Below, piece after piece: positions 45,091 to 54,575 of a stretch of 64,000 bases of DNA (position 1 is its first letter; each line of letters begins with the position of its first letter). Below the pieces are notes generated by a model, which made no database searches, was not told the origin of the DNA, and was given only the letters and a program-made list of their open reading frames with translations. Source of the DNA: Caulobacter sp. 73W (lineage in GTDB: Bacteria; Pseudomonadota; Alphaproteobacteria; Caulobacterales; Caulobacteraceae); the NCBI RefSeq assembly GCF_041021955.1, contig NZ_CP158375.1, positions 2,356,001 to 2,420,000 of the forward strand, written 5' to 3'. The translations under genes were made by a program, and so were the position numbers.

Positions 45091-45358
45091 GTCGCCCTCC
45101 CCGCGTCTTGTGGTGGGGACAGGTGCCATGAGCGTGGCGGCAATTCACGATGGTGAAGCTTAGATTTTACAATGCTTTACATTTGAATTCATTGGGGAAT
45201 TTCAGCTTCTCTGGGCAGCGGGCTCACATCTTTGCGCGCATGGAACGCGACACTTCGTCCGGCGGTCGAGCGCATTTTGGGGTTGCGTCGGGCCAAGCTT
45301 CACTAGACTAGGCGCCAGCTCGCCGCTATCGCCGGAGGCGAGCGACGGGGGTTGGCGA

Positions 45359-46078
45359 ATGCAGGTCGCCCTGCTCGACGATGACGAGACACACAACGCG
45401 CTCACCCGCGGCCTGCTCGAGGCGGCGGGCTGGACCTGCGCGAGCTTCACCCGTCCCCAGGACTTCCTGACCGCCTTCCGCCGCCAGACCTTCGACCTGG
45501 TGATGGTCGACTGGAACATGCCCGGCATGGACGGGCTGCAGGTGATCGCCGCACTGAACGGCCTGCCGGCGACGCCTCCGCCAGTGCTGTTGGTGACCAG
45601 CCGTTCCCAGGAGAGCGACGTGGTGGCCGGCCTCAACGCGGGCGCCGACGACTACATCGTCAAGCCGGCCGATCCGGCGGTGCTGCTGGCGCGGGTCAAC
45701 GCCCTGGTGCGCCGCCTGACCCGGACCCTGTCCACCGACGCCGCCGAGACCTTCGGCCTGTACCGGCTCGATCCCGCCAGCGACACGGTCCATGTGGACG
45801 ACGAGGCGGTGGTCATGACCGCCAAGGAATTCCAGCTGGCGCGCCAGTTGTTCGCCAACGTCGGCCGGGCCCTGTCGCGCGAGTATTTGCTGCACAAGAT
45901 CTGGGGCCAGCGTCCCGATCTGGAGAGCCGCACCCTCGACGCCCACGTTTCGCGCGTGCGCAGCAAGCTGTCGCTGCGGCCGGACAACGGCTTTCGTCTC
46001 GTGACCGTCTACGGCTTCGGCTACCGCCTGGAGTCCTGCGAGACGGCCGCCGCCCCCATGAGCCTGCAAGACCAATGA
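45359..46078 (+). CDS. OmpR-type response regulator
   Basis: 239 residues. Receiver domain (VALLDDDETHN, phospho-Asp in LVMVDWNMPGMDG, VTSRSQ, Lys in YIVKPAD) and a winged-helix DNA-binding domain (AVVMTAKEFQLARQLFANVG, RTLDAHVSRVRSKL, VYGFGYRLE). First gene of a three-gene operon; its stop overlaps the LysM-FecR gene (ATGA). Its cognate kinase is most likely the CHASE2 kinase two genes on. Confidence 0.93.
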   Translation: MQVALLDDDETHNALTRGLLEAAGWTCASFTRPQDFLTAFRRQTFDLVMVDWNMPGMDGLQVIAALNGLPATPPPVLLVTSRSQESDVVAGLNAGADDYIVKPADPAVLLARVNALVRRLTRTLSTDAAETFGLYRLDPASDTVHVDDEAVVMTAKEFQLARQLFANVGRALSREYLLHKIWGQRPDLESRTLDAHVSRVRSKLSLRPDNGFRLVTVYGFGYRLESCETAAAPMSLQDQ

Positions 46079-47409
46079 AAGCACCCGCCCTCGCCCTGGC
46101 CGCGCTCGTCGCCCTCGCCACGCCGGCCCTGGCCGCTCCCGCGCCGCAGCCGGCCGAGACGCCCATCGCCTACGTCGTGCGCCAGGGGGACAACCTGTAC
46201 ACCCTGGCGCAGCGCTATCTGATCCAGCTGAACGACTACAAGCGGGTGCGCACCGCCAGCGGCGTGCGCAACGTGCGCGCCTTGCGGGTAGGCTCCACCC
46301 TGAAGATCGAGCCCCAGCTGCTGCGCTTCGAGCCGATCGAGGCGCGGCTGGTGGCGGTCAGCGGCGCGGTCACCTTGCAGGACGCCCGGGGCGGTTCGGC
46401 TCCGGCCGTGCGCGACGCCCAGGTCTTCGAGGGCCATCGCCTGATCACCGGGGCCAACGCCTTCGCCACCTTCCAGCTGGCCGACGGCTCGCGTGTCACC
46501 CTGCCGTCCAACTCGCGCATGCGGATCGTGCAGATGCGCCGCCTGTTGCTGGACGGCAGCCTGCAGCGCCTGTTCGAACTGGAAAGCGGCCGCAGCGGCA
46601 TCAGCGCCACCCCGGCGGAGAACGCCGGCTCGCAGTTCCGTGTCCGCACGCCCCTGTCGGTGACGGCGGTTCGCGGCACCGAGTTCCGCGTGGTCCACGC
46701 CGAGGCCGGCGCCCGCTCGGCCACCGAGGTGATCGAGGGTCTGGTCGGGGTCGGCTCGGCCGCCGCCGCCACGCCGGAGACCTCCGTGAAGGCCGCCTTC
46801 GGCGTCACCGCCGGCGCCCAGGGAATCAACACGCCCTCGGCCCTGTTGCCGGCGCCCGATCTCGCGCCCGGCGGGGCGGTGCAGGAAGACCCGCAACTGC
46901 GTTTCGCCGCCAAGCCGGCGGAGGGCGCGGTCAGCTATCGCTTCCAGTTGGCCAATGACGCCGGCTTCGTCGACATCTTCGCCGAGGGCGACAGCCAGGA
47001 CGGCCAGGCGGCGTTCCCGTCCGTCCGCGACGGCACCTACTTCGTCCGACTGACGGCTCTGGACAGCAGCGGCCTGGAAGGCCTGCCCAGCGTCTACAGC
47101 TTCGACCGCACGCTCAATGTGCTGGAGCCCGGCGCGCCGCCGCAGCCGGAAGGCGACCGCAAGATGCGCCGCTTCCTGTTCCGCTGGAACGCCACGGGCG
47201 AAGGCGTGCGCACCTATCGCTTCCAGCTGTCGGCCGACCCGCAGATGAAGACCCTGACGGTGGATCAGCCGGGCCTGACCCAGCCACAGGCGACGGTGAC
47301 CAATCTGGCGGCGGGCGCCTGGTACTGGCGCGTGGTGTCGATCCGCTACAAGGACGGCGCCTTCACCCAGAAGCTTGGCCCGGTCCAGCTACTGCGCATC
47401 GGGCAGTAG
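46075..47409 (+). CDS. Secreted LysM-FecR domain protein
   Basis: 444 residues. Signal peptide (MKAPALALAALVALATPALA), a LysM peptidoglycan-binding motif (YVVRQGDNLYTLAQRYLIQL, about 33-78), a FecR domain (VSGAVTLQDARGG, ANAFATFQLADGSRVTLPSN, TAVRGTEFRVVHAEAG, about 92-230), then two beta-sandwich repeats of fibronectin-like type (AVSYRFQLANDAGFVDIFAE and VRTYRFQLSADPQMKTL). Sits between a response regulator and a CHASE2 kinase with tight spacing, so it is likely the periplasmic sensing partner of the kinase. That role is inference. Confidence 0.85.
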   Translation: MKAPALALAALVALATPALAAPAPQPAETPIAYVVRQGDNLYTLAQRYLIQLNDYKRVRTASGVRNVRALRVGSTLKIEPQLLRFEPIEARLVAVSGAVTLQDARGGSAPAVRDAQVFEGHRLITGANAFATFQLADGSRVTLPSNSRMRIVQMRRLLLDGSLQRLFELESGRSGISATPAENAGSQFRVRTPLSVTAVRGTEFRVVHAEAGARSATEVIEGLVGVGSAAAATPETSVKAAFGVTAGAQGINTPSALLPAPDLAPGGAVQEDPQLRFAAKPAEGAVSYRFQLANDAGFVDIFAEGDSQDGQAAFPSVRDGTYFVRLTALDSSGLEGLPSVYSFDRTLNVLEPGAPPQPEGDRKMRRFLFRWNATGEGVRTYRFQLSADPQMKTLTVDQPGLTQPQATVTNLAAGAWYWRVVSIRYKDGAFTQKLGPVQLLRIGQ

Positions 47410-47412
47410 GCC

Positions 47413-49611
47413 GTGCAGGCGGCGCGCCAGGCTTTGCGGGGCGTCAGCCGGCGCGTCCTGACCGAGTGGGCGGCCGTCGCCGTGGTCTCGACCCTGCTGG
47501 TGGCGATCCTGGGCGGGTTCTCGCTGACCAGCCGCGCCGACAACCTGCTCCACGACGTGGCGGCCCGGCTGTTTCCGCGCCCCGCCAGCGCCGACATCCT
47601 GGTTGTAGCGATCGACGACGCCAGCCTGGCGCAGCTCGGCGCCTGGCCGTGGCCACGCGAACGGCACGCCGCCCTGATCCGCCGTCTCGGCGAGGCCGAG
47701 CCTCGGGCGGTGCTCTACGACGTTCTTTTCACCGAGGGGGCGGCCGATCCGGCGCAGGATGCGGCCCTGGCCGAGGCCATGGCGGGGACGAAGGTCTACC
47801 TGCCCGTGCTCGCCGGTCCGGCGACGATACCGCCCGTGCCGATTCTCGCCGTCAAGGCCGTCGGAACAGGCGCGGTGGATGTTCACCTGGACGCCGACGG
47901 TCTGGTGCGGCGCGCGGCCTTCGGGACGGCGCCGGCGCCGCCCCTGGCCTGGGTGCTGGCTTCCGACCTCACTTCCTCATCGTCGCCCGCGCCGACGTCG
48001 CCGCCCCTCATCCGCTTCGCCGATCCGAATGCGGGCTATCCCACCGTGTCGTTCGCCAGCGTTCTGGCGGGCGAGGTCCCGGGCAGCTTCCTGAAGGGGC
48101 GCATCGTCCTGGTCGGCGCCACGGCGGCGGGCCTGGGCGAGCGCTTCCCGACACCGCTCAGCGGCGGGGCGGCGAACATGCCGGGGGTCGAGCTGCAGGC
48201 CAATGTCATCGACAACCTGCTGGGCGGACACATCATCCGGGACGCTCCCCGCGCGCTGGTGATCGGGGCCTGCGTCCTGCCCCTGTGGGTTCTGCTGGGA
48301 GCTTTCCTGCTGGCGCCGCCGCGCTGGACGCTGGTGCTGGGCGCCGGTCTGGCCGTGCTGCTGCTGGGCGTCAGCTTCGCCGCCTATGGCCTTGGGCTGT
48401 GGCTGCCGCCCGTCGCGGGCGTGGCGGGGCTCGCCCTGGTGTTCCCCCTGTGGGGCTGGCGCCGTCTGGCCGCTGCCAGCGATGGCCTGGCGCTGGAGCT
48501 GGCGCGGCTGAAGGCGCGTCTGGCGGGCAGCGAAACCACCGTCGTCTCCGGCGACGGCGGCGGCGACGTCCTGGCCCGGCAGATGGAGGACATCAGTCTG
48601 GCCATCGAGCAGGTCGACGACCTGCGCCGGTTCGCCGCCGACGCGCTATTCAGCTTGCCCGACGCGACCCTGGTGCTCGATCCGGATCGCCGGGTGCTGG
48701 CCGCCAACGGCGCGGCGCGCGCCCTGTTCGGCGAGGCTGTCCGCGGGCTGTCCGCTCCGGACCTGATCGCCGGCCTGTCGCCCCGGCAGGGACCTGATCT
48801 GACGGTCTGGCCGCCGCGCGCCGCCGCGCCGCCCGTCGAGCTGATCCTGACCGACGGCCGCGTCTTTGAGTTGCAATCGGTGTGGCGCCTGGACGAGGCC
48901 GGCGCGCCCGCCGGCTGGATCGTGAGGCTGGCCGATGTGACCCAGCTGAAGGCCGCCCTGCGCCATCGCGAGCAGGCGCTGCAGCTTCTGACCCACGACA
49001 TGCGCTCGCCCCAGACCTCGATCCTGGCCCTGCTGCAGACGCAGCCGGAACAGGCTGGCGGCCTGGGCGATCGCATCGCCGCCTATGCCCGGCGCACCCT
49101 GGCCCTGGCGGACGGCTTCGTGCGGCTGGCCCGCGCCGAGGACGCCGCGCCGCGCCTGGAGGAGGTCGATCTCAGCGACGTGTTGGTGGAGGCGGCGGAC
49201 GAGCTTTGGCCGCAGAGCCGCCAGCGTGGCATGACCATAGCCCAGTCAGGTCTGGATCAGCCGCGCTGGGTGCGTGGCGACCGCGAGATCCTGACCCGCG
49301 TCTTCGTCAATCTGCTGAGCAATGCGGTGAAATACGGACCGGAGGGCTCGACCATCCGCCTGACCGCATCGGCGGCGCCCGGTGTTGTCGAGGTGGAGGT
49401 GGCGGACGAAGGTTCCGGCTTCACCGCCGAGGAACAGGCGGCCCTGTTTAGCGCCTTCTTGGCCTTCGAGCGGCCGCAGGCGCAGACGGAGGCCGTCGGT
49501 CTGGGGCTGGCCTTCGTACACACCGCCGTGACGCGCCATGGCGGCCAGGTCGCCCTGCGCAGCGCTCCGGAAACGGGCGCGGTGTTCGTGGTCAGCTTGC
49601 CGGCGGCGTGA
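47413..49611 (+). CDS. CHASE2 sensor histidine kinase
   Basis: 732 residues. N-terminal helix, CHASE2 extracellular domain (ILVVAIDDASLAQLGAWPWP, GRIVLVGATAAGLGERFPTP, PGVELQANVIDNLL), three clustered membrane helices around 275-355, a PAS-like domain (FSLPDATLVLDPDRRVLAAN), then the kinase core with His in LLTHDMRSPQTSIL, FVNLLSNAVKYGP and a degenerate G2 box (VGLGLAFVHTAV). Starts at GTG 47413, 4 bases after the FecR gene stop. No receiver domain, so it should phosphorylate the operon's own regulator. Confidence 0.92.
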   Translation: MQAARQALRGVSRRVLTEWAAVAVVSTLLVAILGGFSLTSRADNLLHDVAARLFPRPASADILVVAIDDASLAQLGAWPWPRERHAALIRRLGEAEPRAVLYDVLFTEGAADPAQDAALAEAMAGTKVYLPVLAGPATIPPVPILAVKAVGTGAVDVHLDADGLVRRAAFGTAPAPPLAWVLASDLTSSSSPAPTSPPLIRFADPNAGYPTVSFASVLAGEVPGSFLKGRIVLVGATAAGLGERFPTPLSGGAANMPGVELQANVIDNLLGGHIIRDAPRALVIGACVLPLWVLLGAFLLAPPRWTLVLGAGLAVLLLGVSFAAYGLGLWLPPVAGVAGLALVFPLWGWRRLAAASDGLALELARLKARLAGSETTVVSGDGGGDVLARQMEDISLAIEQVDDLRRFAADALFSLPDATLVLDPDRRVLAANGAARALFGEAVRGLSAPDLIAGLSPRQGPDLTVWPPRAAAPPVELILTDGRVFELQSVWRLDEAGAPAGWIVRLADVTQLKAALRHREQALQLLTHDMRSPQTSILALLQTQPEQAGGLGDRIAAYARRTLALADGFVRLARAEDAAPRLEEVDLSDVLVEAADELWPQSRQRGMTIAQSGLDQPRWVRGDREILTRVFVNLLSNAVKYGPEGSTIRLTASAAPGVVEVEVADEGSGFTAEEQAALFSAFLAFERPQAQTEAVGLGLAFVHTAVTRHGGQVALRSAPETGAVFVVSLPAA

Positions 49612-50080
49612 CCGGCAGGGCGGCGTCCAGCAGCCGGTTCAGGGTCTTGGCGTCGACCGCCTTGCGGTGGTCGGTGGCGGTGACCTGGAACGCGGGCAGG
49701 CCCGTGGCGGCGTCCAGGCCGACGACCGACAAGGACTGGCCGGCGCGCGGCTGACCCATGCGCGAGCGGCCGGGGGCGGCGATCCAGGCCTTGGGCGTCT
49801 CTTCCGCGCCCGCGCCGGCCGAAACGCCGACGGCGGCCGGCAGGTCGTTGAGCGCCACCTGGATCAGGATCTGGGGCTTCTCGCTGGCTGGCTGGGCGCC
49901 CAGGGCCTGAAGCCGGGTCATCACCGGCTGGTCGGCGGGCCCGATGGTTTCCGGGACGGTCAGCAGGGCCACGCGCTTGCCGCGCACGGCGCCGATGTCG
50001 CCCTTGGCGATGACTTGCGGCGGCTTGGCGCAGGCCGTCACGGTCAGGGCGAGGCAAAGGGCTAGACTGGCGCGCATCAT
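49592..50080 (-). CDS. Hypothetical lipoprotein
   Basis: 162 residues. Type II signal with lipobox (LALCLALTVTAC). The mature part (VRGKRVALLTVPETIGPADQ, ILIQVALNDLPAAVGVSAGA, RLLDAALPV) resembles small periplasmic proteins of unknown role. Overlaps the 3' end of the CHASE2 kinase gene by 20 bases on the other strand. A DUF4136-like fold was considered but cannot be supported. Confidence 0.65.
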   Translation of the reverse strand: MMRASLALCLALTVTACAKPPQVIAKGDIGAVRGKRVALLTVPETIGPADQPVMTRLQALGAQPASEKPQILIQVALNDLPAAVGVSAGAGAEETPKAWIAAPGRSRMGQPRAGQSLSVVGLDAATGLPAFQVTATDHRKAVDAKTLNRLLDAALPVTPPAS

Positions 50081-50176
50081 CAGGACGTCCCCCCGGATCG
50101 TTTCGGCGACTATCTAGCCTCGCAGTGCGGGGCTTGCCCAGCTAAGAGCAAAGGGACCGTCGCCGGAAGCTTCACC

Positions 50177-50590
50177 ATGCCGCACCCGTTCCACTTCGCC
50201 TTCCACGTCACCGACCTCGACGCCGCGCGCCGCTTCTACGGCGATGTGCTGGGATGCCGGGAAGGGCGCAGCACCGAGACCTGGGTGGATTTCGACTTCT
50301 TCGGCCACCAGCTCTCCCTGCACCTCGGGGAGCCCTTCGCCACCAGCCGCACGGGCAAGGTGGGCGAGCACATGGTGCTGATGCCGCACTTCGGCGTGGT
50401 CCTGCCGATGGCGGAATGGATGGCGCTCAGCGAGCGGCTGGTCGCCGCCGGCACGGTGTTCGAGATCCCGCCGGTGGTCCGCTTCGAAGGTCAGCCGGGC
50501 GAGCAGCGGACCATGTTCTTCATCGACCCCAGCGGCAATCCCATCGAGATCAAGGGCTTCGCCGACATGGACGCGGTCTTCGCCCAATGA
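50177..50590 (+). CDS. VOC-superfamily (glyoxalase/dioxygenase-like) protein
   Basis: 137 residues, single vicinal-oxygen-chelate domain: HFAFHVTDLDAARRFYGDVL at the start and FFIDPSGNPIEIKGF at the end, with His and Glu metal ligands. Substrate unknown. The 4-base ATGA overlap with the dehydrogenase gene indicates coupled expression and perhaps a shared pathway for a 2-oxo or 2-hydroxy acid. Confidence 0.88.
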   Translation: MPHPFHFAFHVTDLDAARRFYGDVLGCREGRSTETWVDFDFFGHQLSLHLGEPFATSRTGKVGEHMVLMPHFGVVLPMAEWMALSERLVAAGTVFEIPPVVRFEGQPGEQRTMFFIDPSGNPIEIKGFADMDAVFAQ

Positions 50591-51519
50591 CGACCATCGC
50601 CTTCGCCAGCCGCCAGCCCGCCGAGGCGGAGGCGCAATGGTTGGCCGCCCTGTCCGCCGCCATGCCGGAGTTGTCGGTGCGTGCGTTGCGCGATCTCGAC
50701 GCCGAGGCGAGGCGCAAGGTCGAGGTCGCCATCGTCGCCAATCCCGATCCGGCCGATCTGGCGCTGCTGCCGAACCTGAAATGGATTCACTCGACCTGGG
50801 CCGGGGTCGAACGCCTGGTGGCCGAGTTGGGCGCCGGCGCGCCGCCCATCGTGCGTCTGGTCGACCCGGAACTGGCCCGGACCATGGCCGAGGCGGTGAT
50901 CGCCTGGACCTACTATCTGCAACGCGACATGCCGGCCTACGCCGCCGTCCAACAGGCGCGGCGCTGGGAGCCGCGACCCTATCGTCGGCCGGGTGAGACC
51001 ACGGTCGGCCTGCTCGGCCTCGGCGCCCTGGGTGTCGCGGCCGCGCGGCGTCTCTCGGAAGCCGGGTTCAAGGTCATGGGCTGGAGCCGGACGCCCAAGG
51101 ACATCCCGGGCGTCGATGCGCGCACCGAACTGCCAGGGGTGCTGTCGGCCTCCGACATCGTGGTCTGCCTGACACCGCTGACCGATCAGACCCGAGGGCT
51201 GCTGAACGCGGAGCGTCTGGGCTGGATGAAGCCCGGCGCAGGCCTGATCAACTTCGCCCGAGGCCCGATCGTCGTGACCGGCGACCTGCTGGCCGCGCTC
51301 GACACGGCGCATCTGTCCCACGCCGTGCTCGACGTCTTCGACCAGGAGCCGTTGCCGGCGGATTCGCCCCTGTGGAGTCATCGGTCGGTAACGGTCCTGC
51401 CGCATATCTCGGCGGTGACCGATCGGGGGACGGCCTCGGCGATCGTCGCCGACAACATCCGCCGCTGGCTGTCGCAAGGCGTGCTGCCGCAAACGGTGGA
51501 CATGGCCAGGGGCTACTGA
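50587..51519 (+). CDS. D-2-hydroxyacid dehydrogenase (GhrA-like)
   Basis: 310 residues from the ATG at 50587. Reduces glyoxylate, hydroxypyruvate or similar 2-oxo acids with NAD(P)H. Features: substrate-side [16 protein letters not shown], Rossmann motif [18 protein letters not shown], catalytic Arg region [11 protein letters not shown], Glu in VFDQEPLP and His in [10 protein letters not shown]. The short N-terminus and missing extra domain fit the GhrA branch. Overlaps the VOC gene. Confidence 0.88.
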   Translation: MTTIAFASRQPAEAEAQWLAALSAAMPELSVRALRDLDAEARRKVEVAIVANPDPADLALLPNLKWIHSTWAGVERLVAELGAGAPPIVRLVDPELARTMAEAVIAWTYYLQRDMPAYAAVQQARRWEPRPYRRPGETTVGLLGLGALGVAAARRLSEAGFKVMGWSRTPKDIPGVDARTELPGVLSASDIVVCLTPLTDQTRGLLNAERLGWMKPGAGLINFARGPIVVTGDLLAALDTAHLSHAVLDVFDQEPLPADSPLWSHRSVTVLPHISAVTDRGTASAIVADNIRRWLSQGVLPQTVDMARGY

Positions 51520-51581
51520 CCGCCGCCGTTGACACCCCGGCGCGGGTCGGCGATCCCAAGGACAGGGGAGAGGCGAGTCTG

Positions 51582-52538
51582 ATGCACGGCAAACGCGTTC
51601 TGGTCACCGGCGGCGCCGGTTTCATCGGCTCTCACCTTTGCGAGCGGCTGCTCGAGGCCGGGCATGAGGTCCTTTGCCTGGACAACTACTACACCGGCTC
51701 ACGCCGCAACGTGGCGCACCTGCTGGACAACCCGGCCTTCGAGCTGCTCCGTCACGACGTGACCTTCCCGCTCTTCGTCGAAGTGGACGAGATCTACAAT
51801 CTCGCCTGCCCGGCCAGCCCCATCCACTACCAGCACGACCCGGTGCAGACGACCAAGACGTCGGTCCACGGGGCGATCAACATGCTGGGCCTGGCCAAGC
51901 GTCGCCGCGCCAAGATTTTCCAGGCCTCCACCAGCGAGGTCTATGGCGACCCGACCTGGCATCCGCAGCCGGAGGAGTACTGGGGCAATGTGAACCCCAT
52001 CGGCATCCGCTCCTGCTACGACGAAGGCAAGCGCTGCGCCGAGACCCTGTTCTTCGACTACCACCGCCAGCACAAGCTGCGGATCAAGGTGGCGCGGATC
52101 TTCAACACCTACGGACCGCGCATGCATCCAAATGACGGGCGCGTGGTGTCGAACTTCATCGTCCAGGCCCTGAAGGGCGAGGACATCACCCTCTATGGCG
52201 ACGGCGCCCAGACGCGCTCGTTCTGCTATGTCGACGACCTGGTCGAGGGCTTCCTGCGCCTGATGGGGACCGATGACGACGTCACCGGACCGATCAACCT
52301 GGGCAACCCCGGCGAATTCACCATCAAGGCCCTGGCCGAGAAGGTGATCGCCCTGACCGGCTCGTCCTCGAAGCTGGTCTTCAAGCCGCTGCCCTCGGAC
52401 GATCCGCGCCAGCGCCAGCCCAATATCGACAAGGCCCGGGGCCTGCTCGACTGGGAGCCGGCGGTTCATCTGGAAGACGGCCTGCGCAAGACCATCGCCT
52501 ATTTCGACGGTCTGCTGTCCGAGAACGCCGCGGCCTGA
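51582..52538 (+). CDS. UDP-glucuronate decarboxylase (UXS-like)
   Basis: 318 residues from the ATG at 51582. Short-chain dehydrogenase-type sugar-nucleotide enzyme: NAD motif [20 protein letters not shown], characteristic [20 protein letters not shown], catalytic Thr-Ser-Glu in [11 protein letters not shown] and YDEGKRCAE for the YxxxK pair, [12 protein letters not shown]. Makes UDP-xylose from UDP-glucuronate for polysaccharide or LPS synthesis. Close relatives (dTDP-glucose 4,6-dehydratases) are less likely because of the CPASPIHYQ signature. Confidence 0.93.
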   Translation: MHGKRVLVTGGAGFIGSHLCERLLEAGHEVLCLDNYYTGSRRNVAHLLDNPAFELLRHDVTFPLFVEVDEIYNLACPASPIHYQHDPVQTTKTSVHGAINMLGLAKRRRAKIFQASTSEVYGDPTWHPQPEEYWGNVNPIGIRSCYDEGKRCAETLFFDYHRQHKLRIKVARIFNTYGPRMHPNDGRVVSNFIVQALKGEDITLYGDGAQTRSFCYVDDLVEGFLRLMGTDDDVTGPINLGNPGEFTIKALAEKVIALTGSSSKLVFKPLPSDDPRQRQPNIDKARGLLDWEPAVHLEDGLRKTIAYFDGLLSENAAA

Positions 52539-52609
52539 CGCGGGGGAACCTCAGCCGCTGACAGCGCATTCGTGCTCCGAGGTCGCTTGTGACCAAGGAG
52601 GAAATCATC

Positions 52610-52906
52610 ATGCGTACCATCGCTGTGGTGCTGCTGTCGGCAGCCGCCCTGACCAGCCTCTCCGCTTGCGCCAGCAGCGGCTACGGCAACCGCTATTCGT
52701 CCTATGAAGACCGCTGCCGCGGCGAGCGCGCCAACCAGCGCGCCGCGGGCACCGTCGCCGGCGCCGCCCTGGGCGCCCTGGCCGGCAGCGCCATCGCCGG
52801 CAACAGCTCCAACACCGCCGGCACCATCGCTGGCGGCGTGGTCGGCGGCGTCGTCGGCAACCAGGTCGCCAAGGGCGATCCCTGCCCCGGCGACTATTAT
52901 CGCTAA
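52610..52906 (+). CDS. Glycine-zipper 2TM-domain lipoprotein
   Basis: 98 residues. Lipobox (ALTSLSAC) and a Gly-zipper pair of helices (GTVAGAALGALAGSAIAG and AGTIAGGVVGGVVGNQVA), as in the rickettsial 17-kDa surface antigen group. AAGGAGG ribosome site selects the ATG at 52610. Probably an outer-membrane or periplasmic structural lipoprotein. Confidence 0.85.
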   Translation: MRTIAVVLLSAAALTSLSACASSGYGNRYSSYEDRCRGERANQRAAGTVAGAALGALAGSAIAGNSSNTAGTIAGGVVGGVVGNQVAKGDPCPGDYYR

Positions 52907-52908
52907 GC

Positions 52909-53142
52909 CTACTGCCGCCTCATGAAGCGGTCCTCGAAACCGCCGGCGGAAGTCGGCGGGGACGAGGTGGAGACGGGTGCGGGTTCGTCGTCCGACAGGT
53001 CGATGACTCGCACTTCCGCATGTCGGTAGCCTAGCTCGGCGGCCCGCCGTTCAGCGTCGGCTCCGCTGCCCACCAGCTCGGTGTGGCTGGGCGAGCGATC
53101 GCCCACGCTGTCAAAGGCTTCGACGCAAAACCGCTGGACCAT
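52909..53142 (-). CDS. Small protein, unknown
   Basis: 77 residues from the ATG at 53142, which has a strong GGAAGGAG site. Soluble and acidic (MVQRFCVEAFDSVGDRSPSH, AELGYRHAEVRVIDLSDDEP), with a Ser/Pro/Thr-rich tail. No family recognised. It ends 3 bases from the convergent lipoprotein gene. Confidence 0.65.
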   Translation of the reverse strand: MVQRFCVEAFDSVGDRSPSHTELVGSGADAERRAAELGYRHAEVRVIDLSDDEPAPVSTSSPPTSAGGFEDRFMRRQ

Positions 53143-53199
53143 GGAACCGCTCCTTCCCGGAGGCAACGCCAGGTTGCGCGGAGCGTTCCGCGTCGCGGC

Positions 53200-54420
53200 T
53201 CAGGCGGTCGCCGCGGCGGCTGATCCTCGTCTCCGGTCGTCGAGACAGGAAATCCCCCAGATCAGCAGCCCGCCCAGCGCCAGACCGCAGCCGACCCAGC
53301 CGGTCGATGTCCAGCCATAGCCGGCGGCGACCGCCATGCCGCCCAGCCATGGGCCGATGGCGTTGGCCGTGTTGAAGGCGCTGTGGTTCAGGGCCGCTCC
53401 CAGGGTCTGGGCGTCTCCCGATACGTCCATCAGGCGGGTCTGCAGGATCGAGCCCAGCCCGCCGCCGCAGCCGATCAGGAACACGCAGAGGATCATCGAC
53501 CACAGGTGCCCGGCCGCGAAGGGGTAGAGGGCCAGGGCGCCGGCGCTCCACAACAGGAGTCCGCCGGCCGCCGGCATCTGGGCGCGGTCGGCGGCCCAGG
53601 CCCCGACCAGGTTGCCCACGGTCATGCCGATGCCGAACACCGCGAAGACGATGGCGGTCGTCTGGGCGGAGACGCCGGTCACCGCCATCAGGGTCGAGGC
53701 CAGATAGGCGTAGACCGCGAACATGCCGCCAAAGCCGATCGCGCCGATGCCGAGCGTCAGCCAGACCTGTCCACGCTTCAAGGCCCCGAGCTCGCGCAGC
53801 GGGCTGGCCGCGGGGTCGCCGGCGTCCTTGGGCGCGAAGAGGTGGACCAGCGTCATGGTCACGGCGGCCAGAGCCGCGACGATGGCGAAGGTCCAGCGCC
53901 AGCCGAATGCCAGGCTGACCGTCTTGGCGAAGGGCACGCCGATGATGGTGGCGATGGTCAGGCCCATCAGCACCCGCGCCACCGCCTGCGCGCGGCGTTC
54001 GGGCGGCACAAGAGAGGCGGCCACCAGGGCGGCGACGCCGAAATAGGCGCCGTGCGGCACGCCGCTTAGGAAGCGGAACGCCAGCATCCACTCATAGCTT
54101 GGCGCGACCGCCGACAGTCCGTTGCCCAGGGCGAACAGGCCCATCAGGCCGATCAGCAGGGTGTGGCGCGGCAGGCGCGCGCCCAGCACCGCCAGCAGGG
54201 GCGCCCCGATCACCACGCCCAGGGCGTAGGCGCTGATCACATGACCGGCGGTGGGCTCGTCGATCCGCAGTCCGGCGGCGAAGTCAGGCAACACCCCCAT
54301 GGCCGCGAACTCGGTGGTGCCGATGGCGAAGCCGCCCATGCTGAGCGCCAGCAGGGCCAGGCGCACATGGGCGGGATTTCCGGCGCGCGCAGGCGCCGAA
54401 GGGGTGGTCGAGGCTGTCAT
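53200..54420 (-). CDS. MFS drug/sugar efflux transporter (DHA1, AraJ-like)
   Basis: 406 residues, 12 membrane helices. Motifs typical of DHA1 exporters: FAIGTTEFAAMGVLPDFAAG in helix 1, GVVIGAPLLAVLGARLPRHT, FRFLSGVPHGAYFGVAALVA. The ATG at 54420 starts the protein; a longer frame to 54519 is unsupported. Substrate unknown; relatives export arabinose-like sugars, purines or drugs. Confidence 0.88.
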   Translation of the reverse strand: MTASTTPSAPARAGNPAHVRLALLALSMGGFAIGTTEFAAMGVLPDFAAGLRIDEPTAGHVISAYALGVVIGAPLLAVLGARLPRHTLLIGLMGLFALGNGLSAVAPSYEWMLAFRFLSGVPHGAYFGVAALVAASLVPPERRAQAVARVLMGLTIATIIGVPFAKTVSLAFGWRWTFAIVAALAAVTMTLVHLFAPKDAGDPAASPLRELGALKRGQVWLTLGIGAIGFGGMFAVYAYLASTLMAVTGVSAQTTAIVFAVFGIGMTVGNLVGAWAADRAQMPAAGGLLLWSAGALALYPFAAGHLWSMILCVFLIGCGGGLGSILQTRLMDVSGDAQTLGAALNHSAFNTANAIGPWLGGMAVAAGYGWTSTGWVGCGLALGGLLIWGISCLDDRRRGSAAAATA

Positions 54421-54575
54421 TTCGCGGCTCGTCAGGCCGACAGGTGTGGCCCGGGAAATCTGGGGGAGGGAACGCCTTTCAGCGCCTCGCCCACATAGGC
54501 CTTCGCCGCCGCGATGCAAACTCGCAGGGCGGGTTTGCGGAATCTATTTCGCCGGTCGATGAATTGAGCGTCGGT

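Noticed and set aside
44606..45148. Long version (180 codons) of the small two-helix membrane protein
   Set aside because: Its first 100 codons overlap the 81-codon gene in another frame and have Arg-rich shadow composition; the ATG at 44842 fits better.
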